The notes beneath the pieces were generated by a model. That model saw only the letters and a list, made by a program, of their open reading frames with translations. It was not told where the DNA came from and ran no database searches. 6,513 bases of DNA, taken from the NCBI GenBank assembly GCA_009927565.1, contig RFMT01000045.1, positions 1-6,513 on the forward strand. Reading direction: 5' to 3'. Position 1 is the stretch's first letter. Every line of letters begins with the position of its first letter. Positions 1 through 6,471 of the stretch are shown here, in pieces. The DNA is from Acidimicrobiia bacterium. GTDB lineage: Bacteria; Actinomycetota; Acidimicrobiia; Acidimicrobiales; Ilumatobacteraceae. A program made the translations under genes and the position numbers.

Positions 1-42
1 CTTTCAGGCTATCTCGTAAAACGGCCCTATTGACGGACTGCC
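1..42. other. Downstream flank of rodA, no feature seen
   Basis: The 42 bases after the rodA stop show no start codon on the minus strand and no hairpin followed by a T-run. So the transcript may continue beyond the window. Nothing further can be said. Confidence 0.3.
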
Positions 43-1212
43 CTAACGGAGACGACGCATATAGATGCTTTGGGCCAGCCCAATCATTAATGCGCTTGAG
101 ACCAAGTGCGAACCACCGTATGAAATGAACGGCAAAGGCAGACCACTAACGGGGGTTAAACCGAGAGTCATACCGATGTTTTGAAAAATCTGGAACAAAA
201 GCAATGAGAACACACCGGCAATCAAAAGTTGATCAAATCGTGTTCGGGCGAGACGTGAGATCACCCAAAGTCTCCACAAGATGATTGCAAAGAGAGCGAG
301 AACTATGAAACCCCCGATCATCCCGAATTGCTCTCCAATGGCCGAGAAAGGAAAATCAGAAAATTGAACAGGAATAAATGCGCCATTCGTTAGTGGACCT
401 TGCAAAAAACCCTTTCCGAAAAAGCCGCCACTCGAAACTGCGCGCTTGGCGAATCGCACTTGCAAAACAATCTGCTGCAGATCTTTTTCGTTCGAGTCCT
501 GATTCAAGAAAGCATTAATACGACGCAACTGATAGCGATCGACTACACCGGCAACTGTAACGGCAGCCGCAGAGACAATCGTCAAACCTGTGATCATCGC
601 GATGTATCTGCGCTTTGCACCGGCCATTAGTAAAACGCCAGCAACGCCCGCGACCAAAACTGTGGCAGAGCCCAAGTCAGGCTGAAGCAAAATCAAAACA
701 ACTGGAAAGCCGAGAATAAAGAGCGAAACCGAAAACTGGTGATAATTAATTTTGTCGTATGCGGCGTCTGCCGTGTATGCCGCGATCAAAATCAGAACGA
801 CAACCTTCATTAGTTCAGCCGGCTGTACCGATATCGGTCCGAGGTCGAATGCGAGTCGTGCACCGCGAGTTACCGCACCATAGACGAGAACCAGAATCAG
901 CAGCAGGTTTGATGCGATATACCAAAAGACGGCGCGCTCGCGAATCCAATCGTGTCCGATTGCCATGATGCCCGCAGTCGCGACTGCAGCAATTATCAAA
1001 AATGTAACCTGCCGTTGAACATAAAAATATTGATCAAAACCCTGGTTGATCATGCGTTGCCGCGTCGCTGAATAAACAGTGAATGCGCCGATCATACTTT
1101 GTAACGAAACAGCGATTAACAACACGACATCAACGTTGCGCCAAACTGACACGACGTCGTAACTTGTGCCCATCCATTTTGGCAGAGAGACTTTTGGCAG
1201 AAAACGTCGCAT
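43..1212 (-). CDS. rodA: RodA, SEDS-family peptidoglycan glycosyltransferase
   Basis: Polytopic membrane enzyme that polymerises lipid II into glycan strands, paired with the PBP2 encoded just upstream. The 389 residues are hydrophobic throughout, with about ten likely membrane helices starting near residue 28. Family landmarks are GARLAFDLGPISVQPAEL (117-134), LLQPDLGSA (175-183), the extracellular loop ending in FIPVQFSDF (279-287) with the catalytic-type Asp286, GEQFGMIGG (293-301), and TPVSGLPLPFISYGGSH (353-369). Two usually conserved positions differ: the Trp of the GARxW element is Ala121, and the residue two before the Asp is Phe284 where His is usual. Start is ATG at 1212, 10 nt after the PBP2 stop, with only weak GAG-type ribosome complementarity. 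Stop is TAG. FtsW is the alternative SEDS protein, but the neighbours favour RodA. Confidence 0.94.
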   Translation of the reverse strand: MRRFLPKVSLPKWMGTSYDVVSVWRNVDVVLLIAVSLQSMIGAFTVYSATRQRMINQGFDQYFYVQRQVTFLIIAAVATAGIMAIGHDWIRERAVFWYIASNLLLILVLVYGAVTRGARLAFDLGPISVQPAELMKVVVLILIAAYTADAAYDKINYHQFSVSLFILGFPVVLILLQPDLGSATVLVAGVAGVLLMAGAKRRYIAMITGLTIVSAAAVTVAGVVDRYQLRRINAFLNQDSNEKDLQQIVLQVRFAKRAVSSGGFFGKGFLQGPLTNGAFIPVQFSDFPFSAIGEQFGMIGGFIVLALFAIILWRLWVISRLARTRFDQLLIAGVFSLLLFQIFQNIGMTLGLTPVSGLPLPFISYGGSHLVSSALMIGLAQSIYMRRLR

Positions 1213-1222
1213 GTTTGCTCAG

Positions 1223-3403
1223 TTACTCTCGAGTATCCGAAGCGCCACCGACAAGACAAAGCGGGTTACGCAAGGAAGTTGGTGGAGCAACTTCAAAACT
1301 TGCTTTATCAAGTGGGTCTGCTGGCAAAACTTCGTCGTAGCGATAATTGCCCGCTAAAGCAGTGAAGATGCACTTCACAACTGGCGCAGCAGCCTGAGAG
1401 CCATAACCGGCTTTTTCGAGATACGCATAGACGGTGTAGGGCTGAGAACTATCCAAACTGAATGCACCAAATGCCGAAGAGTCGTTCCAAGGCAGGTTGT
1501 TGAACCCTTGCGCCGTGCCGGTCTTGCCTGCAATTGGCAACTTCTCGTAGTCGTAGCCACGAAAAATACTTTCGCCTGTCGCCTTGTGATAGTAATCAAA
1601 ATTGACACCGGGGCCAGTGATTACGCGAGCCATTCCCTTGACAATTGGCTCACGCGTTTCGGTGGGCATCGGAATGCGCCGGCTTGGCTTTATAGAGACG
1701 AGACGCTTAACAACTTCGGTCGTGCCAAAATCTACGAATCCTGGTCGAGAGTCGAGTGTGCCTGGGGCAAGCAATGCGACTCCGACTCGAGGCTCATAAA
1801 CTCGGCCACCGTTTGCGATAGTTGCATACGCCTGAGCCATCTGCAATGGCGTTGCCGACAACAAACCTTGTCCAATCGAAAATAAAACCTGATCACCGAC
1901 GTAATATGCGCGACCAGACTCTTGCGAGATTGCGCCGATGTCGGCGAGACGCTTTTTCAATTCTTTACTTGGGATCGTGCCTGCATATTCGTAGGGAAGA
2001 TCAATGTTCGTGGGCGAGCCCAAACCAAAAGATCTAACTTCATTTTCAAGAACAGGTGCATAACCCCGCTCAGTCAAAATCTGTTCACCAATTTTGTAAA
2101 AAAAAGTATCGCTTGATACTGCAAGCGCCGACTCGACACTCACCTCGCCATAACGACATGGTGCGCCAGTTGCCCGACAAATTGAGTTTCTGAAAACACA
2201 CTTAACACCCTGCTGACACCGATCGTCAGGGATGCTTTGTAATTTGTAACTACCTCGATCGTCAAATCTATATTTTGCACCGCCAGGCAACTGACCAGTG
2301 TTTAACGCGGCGTACGCAACCAAAGGCTTAAACGACGACCCAACGTTATATCGACCCGTGATCGCGCGATTAACCAGAACTGACAAGTCGGGGTCATCAG
2401 TTTGCGGAAACAGTTGCGTGAACTTATCTTTTGGCAAGCCACCACCAAACCAGCGAACATCGAAGCGCGGATAACTTGCCATCGCTACAACGCGACCAGA
2501 ATTGTGATTCATCACCACTACCGACCCAGCCGGGGCTTTGTAATAGTTGATCTCTGGGTATTGTGGGTCGAGCGTGCCGTCAGGCAGCCGCACTTGTCCG
2601 GCCTCAACGCGACGGCGCACAAGCAGCTGTGTTTCAAGTGCCTGTTCGGCAAACTGTTGAACTTTGAGATCGATCGACAGTTGCAAATCATTGCCTGCTA
2701 TCGGCTCAACTCGCTCGATCAAGCGCAAAACGTTGCCTACCGCGTCTACCTCATACCGCACGTAACCTGGCGTGCCTCGCAGTGCGGTCTCGTAAGTCTC
2801 TTCTACTCCGTATTGGCCGACTCTTTCGTTCGGGTCGTAGCCAATTGACTTGTAATAGGCAAGATTTCCTTTCAAAATTGCACCTAGATAGCCCAAAACG
2901 TGACCACCGAGAGCACCAAACGGATAATTTCTGCGCCACTCTTCTCGCACGAAAATGCCCGGGTAGTCTTCAACGCGCTCCATCAAAAATAGAGCCGTAT
3001 CTTCGGACACATCTTCGCGTAAAGGTATTGATTCAAAGGGTCCATAGCGCTCGTCTTGCATGCGTACGAGCAAGGTTTCAATAGGCACATTAAGTGGACC
3101 TGAAAGACGCTGTGCAAGTGCAAGGCGCTCAGCGGGTTTGCGCACAACATCGCGATCAATTGTCACTACCAAAGTTCGCTTATTGTCGGCCATTACACGA
3201 CCAGCCGAGTCAAAAATTCGTCCACGCTCAGGCAGAAGCTTGATTGTTCGCGTGCGAACTTTAACGATAACTTCTTCGACGCTTCTAGAGCCAACCGCCT
3301 GCAAGAACCACATTCGCGTTGAGAGCGCACCAAACAAAACTAAAGCCACTACACCGAGAGCGACCAAACGTTTGGGTGCACTCTCCGGCCTTTGCATCGA
3401 CAT
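1223..3403 (-). CDS. mrdA: Penicillin-binding protein 2 (class B transpeptidase of the elongasome)
   Basis: Membrane-anchored DD-transpeptidase that cross-links new lateral-wall peptidoglycan as partner of RodA. The 726 residues (counted from the ATG at 3403) show an N-terminal anchor helix (about 11-37) and pedestal-domain motifs RGRIFDSAG (60-68) and VGQYGVEETYETALRGTPG (195-213). The transpeptidase domain follows, with SxxK as SSFK (356-359, nucleophile Ser356), the SxN-equivalent SSD (430-432, the Asp variant seen in PBP2 proteins) and KTG (627-629). Four cysteines (396, 402, 409, 416) cluster between the first two motifs. The ATG overlaps the mreD TGA as TGATG; a TTG one codon earlier (3406) and an ATG two codons later (3397) are alternatives, and none has a strong ribosome site. 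It is longer than E. coli PBP2 (633 residues), partly through extra sequence at about 260-290 and a long tail after KTG. Neighbouring mreD and rodA argue for PBP2 rather than the division protein FtsI. Confidence 0.95.
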   Translation of the reverse strand: MSMQRPESAPKRLVALGVVALVLFGALSTRMWFLQAVGSRSVEEVIVKVRTRTIKLLPERGRIFDSAGRVMADNKRTLVVTIDRDVVRKPAERLALAQRLSGPLNVPIETLLVRMQDERYGPFESIPLREDVSEDTALFLMERVEDYPGIFVREEWRRNYPFGALGGHVLGYLGAILKGNLAYYKSIGYDPNERVGQYGVEETYETALRGTPGYVRYEVDAVGNVLRLIERVEPIAGNDLQLSIDLKVQQFAEQALETQLLVRRRVEAGQVRLPDGTLDPQYPEINYYKAPAGSVVVMNHNSGRVVAMASYPRFDVRWFGGGLPKDKFTQLFPQTDDPDLSVLVNRAITGRYNVGSSFKPLVAYAALNTGQLPGGAKYRFDDRGSYKLQSIPDDRCQQGVKCVFRNSICRATGAPCRYGEVSVESALAVSSDTFFYKIGEQILTERGYAPVLENEVRSFGLGSPTNIDLPYEYAGTIPSKELKKRLADIGAISQESGRAYYVGDQVLFSIGQGLLSATPLQMAQAYATIANGGRVYEPRVGVALLAPGTLDSRPGFVDFGTTEVVKRLVSIKPSRRIPMPTETREPIVKGMARVITGPGVNFDYYHKATGESIFRGYDYEKLPIAGKTGTAQGFNNLPWNDSSAFGAFSLDSSQPYTVYAYLEKAGYGSQAAAPVVKCIFTALAGNYRYDEVLPADPLDKASFEVAPPTSLRNPLCLVGGASDTRE

Positions 3404-3921
3404 CAAACTTGCAACTTTCTTTCAGCTAATGTCCAACGACAAACAAGAATTGCCAGCGGAGATAAAATCACATTACAAACAGCGACAACGATCGCAACTT
3501 TGACAATTCTCCATTGCAACCAACCATCAAGACCCACGATTGTCTGCGCAAGCGGATAATAAACCTCTCCGAGAAGCGAAACAAGACCGATTGCAACGAG
3601 TCTCATCCACCAATTCGGATCATGAAAGAAGTAAATCAAAAGTCCAGCAGTTGCTCCAGCGAGACCGAGTGCCAAAGAAGTCAAACCCACGGGCGTTGGC
3701 AGAATTAAGTCGTACATCAAGCCAGCAATCAAACCTGTTAGTGCACCAATTACTGATCCGTTTATCGAACCCGAGACAACTACGAAAAGTAGAACTAGTT
3801 GTGCCGCTACACCGAATGGACGCATTTCGGTAAACAGAGTCGTCTGTAGCGAAATGACAATCAGAAGCACGAGTACTAACCGAGTCCATCGACTTGACAT
3901 GATTGTTAAAAAACGAATCAC
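3403..3921 (-). CDS. mreD: Rod shape-determining membrane protein MreD
   Basis: Small polytopic inner-membrane partner of MreC in the elongasome. The 172-residue product is the usual size (about 160-180) and almost entirely hydrophobic. Likely membrane segments are near residues 14-32, 37-52, 55-72, 80-98, 106-125 and 137-160, with a short basic N-terminus. The family-like element is the glycine-rich helix ending in GLMYDLILPTPVGL (67-80), with Asp71, Pro77 and Gly79 at the positions typical of MreD. Sequence alone is weakly conserved in this family, so the place between mreC and the PBP2 gene carries much of the call. The start is GTG at 3921, overlapping the mreC stop as GTGA, with AAAAGGT ending 6 nt upstream. 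A downstream in-frame ATG at 3900 (codon 8) has no such site. The TGA stop overlaps the next gene. Confidence 0.93.
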   Translation of the reverse strand: MIRFLTIMSSRWTRLVLVLLIVISLQTTLFTEMRPFGVAAQLVLLFVVVSGSINGSVIGALTGLIAGLMYDLILPTPVGLTSLALGLAGATAGLLIYFFHDPNWWMRLVAIGLVSLLGEVYYPLAQTIVGLDGWLQWRIVKVAIVVAVCNVILSPLAILVCRWTLAERKLQV

Positions 3922-4991
3922 GGGTTTACCTTTTCGGTTATCGGCTGATATAGCAAGACCCGCAAAAACGAAAGATTAGTCAAGTCGGCAACCGGTTCGA
4001 TTTCTAGCACTGGTCCAGCAGAGCCGAGTCGTTCAACTACGCGCGCGACCGTGCCAATCAAAATATCGGGTGGCGACAAACTGCGCGAGCCACCGGCAGT
4101 CACGATCGGCACACCAACTTGAATATCGCCAAAACGTACAGCGTTGCTGATAAATCGAACTGTCGGCTGACGCGACGGGCCCCTTCCTTCGATTACACCA
4201 GTTTCTCGAACCGCAAGGTCGCTCGCGAGTGGCACAGTAATCGACGAAACCCCCGACGGCACAGCGGGCAGTGTTGTAACCGAAGGCGTAAATCCTGCGA
4301 TTGTCGTTGTGGTCGTTGTGGTCGTTGTCGTTGATGCTTCAGTTTCAAGGCTTGCATCCGGTTCAACAGGCACAACTGGAGACGGCACGGCCGCATTGCT
4401 TTTGGCGATTGTTGTTGTGGTTGTCTGGCGCGGTGAGTTAACGACTTTTACTGATAGCGCAAAATCTGGATCAGTTATCAACATCACAACCGAACGGTCG
4501 CCATACACCTTGGTGATTTTTCCGATCAATCCGGCTGCGTTTAATACCGGCATACCAACGCGAATGCCGCTCTCAGTGCCTTGATTGATTTCAATCGTCT
4601 GCGAAAAATTAGTTGGCGAATCACCAATTACCTGAGCAGTAACTGCATTAATGCCAGCAAGGGTTGGCAGTCCGTTAAGAGCCAAGAGTTCTTGAGCAAG
4701 CCGTACCGACGCGGCAGCAGCAATAGTCGCGCCTTCTTGTTGGGCAACTTTCTCACGCAAGCGATCGTTTTCATCTAAAACATCGTTGTAGTCAAAAACG
4801 CCATGCCAAGCATTGCTAATCGGCCTTGTAACAACCCGCGTGGTGCTCTCGACGGGCCTGAAGATTGTTCCGAAGATATTTCTCAGACCTGAGACCGCTG
4901 ATGAATTTTGCAGGTCAAGGGTAATCAATATGATCGAAGTGAGAACCAGCAAAATGATTGCTCGTCTTCGGGTTGATTCAGCGACTGCCAC
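3918..4991 (-). CDS. mreC: Rod shape-determining protein MreC, with a threonine-rich insertion
   Basis: Bitopic elongasome scaffold that links MreB and MreD to PBP2/RodA outside the membrane. The 357-residue protein has a short basic N-terminus (STRRR), one membrane helix (about 10-27), a juxtamembrane helical segment likely to be coiled coil (about 68-106) and the MreC beta domain. Recognisable parts are QVIGDSPTNFSQTIEINQG (120-138), GMPVLNAAGLIGKI (146-159), the segment around DPDFALSVKVV, then GVIEGRG (264-270), and VRFGDIQVGVPIVTAGG followed by IGTVARV. Between residues about 187 and 258 sits an insertion rich in Thr, Pro, Val and Ser, including a run of ten Thr, which makes the protein longer than many MreC (about 280-330). 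The start is GTG at 4991. Its leader is AT-rich with no clear Shine-Dalgarno, and an in-frame TAA two codons upstream rules out a start in the mreB-mreC gap. The TGA stop overlaps the mreD GTG by 4 nt. Family secure. Confidence 0.95.
   Translation of the reverse strand: MAVAESTRRRAIILLVLTSIILITLDLQNSSAVSGLRNIFGTIFRPVESTTRVVTRPISNAWHGVFDYNDVLDENDRLREKVAQQEGATIAAAASVRLAQELLALNGLPTLAGINAVTAQVIGDSPTNFSQTIEINQGTESGIRVGMPVLNAAGLIGKITKVYGDRSVVMLITDPDFALSVKVVNSPRQTTTTTIAKSNAAVPSPVVPVEPDASLETEASTTTTTTTTTTIAGFTPSVTTLPAVPSGVSSITVPLASDLAVRETGVIEGRGPSRQPTVRFISNAVRFGDIQVGVPIVTAGGSRSLSPPDILIGTVARVVERLGSAGPVLEIEPVADLTNLSFLRVLLYQPITEKVNP
3928..3934 (-). promoter_or_regulatory. Ribosome binding site for mreD
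   Basis: The minus strand reads AAAAGGT within the last codons of mreC, 6 nt before the GTG at 3921. It favours that GTG over the ATG at 3900, which has only an AT-rich leader. Together with the GTGA overlap it suggests coupled translation of mreC and mreD. Confidence 0.5.
4302..4331 (-). repeat. Ten-codon threonine run in mreC, with a 9-bp tandem repeat
   Basis: These 30 bases encode ten consecutive Thr (residues 221-230 of MreC) using mixed ACG, ACA and ACC codons. Inside it the plus strand repeats the unit TGTGGTCGT twice (4308-4316 and 4317-4325), followed by a shortened TGTCGT. A second, five-Thr run lies at 4410-4424. Both runs are followed by Ile-Ala, which hints at local duplication. 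The repeat could vary in length by slippage. Confidence 0.8.
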
Positions 4992-5008
4992 TTTTTAAAA
5001 AATCGTTT

Positions 5009-6043
5009 CTATGAAAATTCGCTTTGAATCGTTAGTCCCTTAATTGCTTCAAGATTTTCAAGTGTCATGCCCGCACCCAATACAACAGCAAGCAAAGGTT
5101 CTGGTGCAATGAAAGCCTGAATTCCGGTTTCGTGAGTGACACGTTCGGCGAGCCCAGCCAACAGTGCGCCTCCGCCTGCCAACACCAATCCATGACTGAT
5201 CACATCGGCCGCCAGTTCGGGCGGAGTTCGTTCAAGAGTCTTCTTGATTGCATCGACGATCTTCATCACCGCTTCATCTAGCGCCTCTCGCACATGCTGT
5301 GTTGTGATTTCTTGCGTGCGGGGCAAGCCAGTTCTTGTATCTCGCCCACCCACATCGCCAACAATCTCATTTTGAAGTGGCCATGCCGAGCCGAGTTGAA
5401 TCTTCACTTCTTCAGCAGTGTTGACACCGACATCGAGGTCAAAATCGCGCTTGAACATCGCAATGATCACCTCGTTGAGCTCGTCGCCACCCACTCGCAC
5501 AGAGTTCGCCGTAACTATGCCACCTAACGAGATGACGGCAACTTCGGTTGTGCCACCACCGATGTCGACAATCAAGTTCGCACTTGGTTCATGAACGGGT
5601 AGCCCCGCACCAATTGCAGCAGCCATTGCTTCTTCGATGATGTAAACGGGGCGTCGCGCACCTGCAAACTCTGCCGCATCTTGCACTGCCCGGCGCTCAA
5701 CGCCTGTAACTTCTGACGGAACCGCAACAATCACTCGCGGTTTACTCCATCGACTCGTTGAAACTCTTTGCAGAAACTGCTTCAACATTTGTTCACAAAC
5801 GTCAAAGTCGGCGATGACACCATCTTTCAGCGGACGAACCAGACGAATATTTCTTGGCGCTCGCCCCCACATTCGTTTTGCCTCGTGACCAACTGCGACA
5901 ACTTGCCCACTTCTTATATCGACGGCAACCATAGACGGCTCATTTAAAACAAGCCCTTGACCTTTTACATAGACGAGCGTGTTTGCGGTGCCAAGATCGA
6001 CCGCGACATCACGACTCACTGAGAGAGGATTACCTCCCGGCAT
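5009..6043 (-). CDS. mreB: Rod shape-determining protein MreB (bacterial actin)
   Basis: Actin-like ATPase that forms membrane-associated filaments and organises lateral cell-wall synthesis. The 344 residues match the usual family length (about 335-350). Motifs of the actin/Hsp70 ATPase fold appear in order: phosphate-1 DLGTANT (16-22), the KDGVIADF block (73-80), the connecting segment IEEAMAAAIGAGLPV (136-150) with Glu137/138, phosphate-2 DIGGGTTE (160-167), GGDELN (185-190) and the adenosine motif GLVLAGGGALLAG (285-297). Start choice is open. The ATG at 6043 lies 2 nt after the ndk stop and has no good ribosome site, whereas GGAGGT lies inside the first codons, 12 nt before an in-frame GTG at 6019 (codon 9). 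Starting there would give a 336-residue protein beginning just before RDVAVDLG. The connecting motif reads EEAM where EEPM is common. Ends in TAG, 17 nt before mreC. Family assignment is secure. Confidence 0.97.
   Translation of the reverse strand: MPGGNPLSVSRDVAVDLGTANTLVYVKGQGLVLNEPSMVAVDIRSGQVVAVGHEAKRMWGRAPRNIRLVRPLKDGVIADFDVCEQMLKQFLQRVSTSRWSKPRVIVAVPSEVTGVERRAVQDAAEFAGARRPVYIIEEAMAAAIGAGLPVHEPSANLIVDIGGGTTEVAVISLGGIVTANSVRVGGDELNEVIIAMFKRDFDLDVGVNTAEEVKIQLGSAWPLQNEIVGDVGGRDTRTGLPRTQEITTQHVREALDEAVMKIVDAIKKTLERTPPELAADVISHGLVLAGGGALLAGLAERVTHETGIQAFIAPEPLLAVVLGAGMTLENLEAIKGLTIQSEFS
6032..6037 (-). promoter_or_regulatory. Shine-Dalgarno inside the 5' end of mreB
   Basis: The minus strand reads GGAGGT here, a near-perfect ribosome binding sequence lying within codons 3-4 counted from the ATG at 6043. 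The next in-frame start codon is GTG at 6017-6019, with a 12-nt spacer, which is longer than ideal. The site may drive a shorter MreB starting at codon 9. It may also be an accident of the Gly-Gly codons, with the ATG served by coupling to ndk termination. Confidence 0.4.
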
Positions 6044-6045
6044 TT

Positions 6046-6471
6046 TTACGAATTCTTCTTCGCGAGACCTGGAAAGAAAATCTCAAGTTCGCGACTTGCC
6101 GATGCGGCAGAGTCACTGCCATGAACCAAGTTTTCAGTAAAGATCGTGCCGAGGTCACCGCGAATAGTGCCTGGTGCGGCGGAGCGAGGGTTGGTGGCAC
6201 CCATCATTGTGCGAACTAACTCCCACGTGTCTTCTGGACCCTCTAATGCCAAAGCGACAACCGGGCCACGCGACATGAAAGCAACGAGCTCGCCATAAAA
6301 ACCCTTGCCTTGGTGTTCTTCATAGTGGCGGCCAAGCGTCGCCGTATCGAGTTTGCGTAGCTCCATGGCGACGATTTTCAAACCTTTCGACTCGAATCGA
6401 CCGAGAATTTCGCCTACCAAGTTTCGTTCGACGGCGTCGGGCTTCAGCAGTACAAGTGTGCGATTTGACAT
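6046..6471 (-). CDS. ndk: Nucleoside diphosphate kinase
   Basis: Cytoplasmic enzyme that moves the gamma phosphate of ATP to other (d)NDPs through a phosphohistidine intermediate, keeping NTP and dNTP pools balanced. The 141-residue product has the usual family length and is complete. Visible family features: the N-terminal strand with KPDAV (Lys10), Tyr50 in the HY element, the loop around residues 91-106 (GATNPRSAAPGTIRGD, with Arg104), and the active-site signature N114-LVHGSDSA with catalytic His117. The ATG at 6471 is the natural start, because the protein begins right at the first conserved strand. A GAAGG lies only 1 nt before this ATG, too close to be a good ribosome site. The gene ends in TAA 2 nt before mreB, so it is probably co-transcribed with the cell-shape genes, an arrangement also known in Streptomyces. 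Function is very secure. Confidence 0.98.
   Translation of the reverse strand: MSNRTLVLLKPDAVERNLVGEILGRFESKGLKIVAMELRKLDTATLGRHYEEHQGKGFYGELVAFMSRGPVVALALEGPEDTWELVRTMMGATNPRSAAPGTIRGDLGTIFTENLVHGSDSAASASRELEIFFPGLAKKNS

Noticed and set aside
3..11. TTCAGGCTA occurs at 3-11 and again at 6475-6483, near both ends of the gene block
   Set aside because: Many 9-mers are expected to recur by chance in 6.5 kb. There is no integrase, element boundary or longer match to suggest an attachment site or insertion.
1..42. Possible terminator after rodA
   Set aside because: There is no stable inverted repeat followed by a T-run in the visible bases, and the window ends too soon.
2402..2848. Plus-strand open frame of 148 codons
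   Set aside because: It lies entirely antisense to the PBP2 gene, whose motifs are continuous. The predicted peptide has no recognisable family features and an unnatural composition.
3060..3503. Plus-strand open frame of 147 codons
   Set aside because: It is antisense to the start of PBP2 and the end of mreD. It is rich in Arg, Ser and Thr, as expected for a shadow frame.
3900..3921. mreD starting at the ATG at 3900
   Set aside because: The GTG at 3921 has a better ribosome site and the typical 4-nt stop-start overlap with mreC.
4309..4584. Plus-strand open frame beginning with a run of valines
   Set aside because: The valine runs are just the antisense reading of the Thr codons in mreC, so there is no independent gene.
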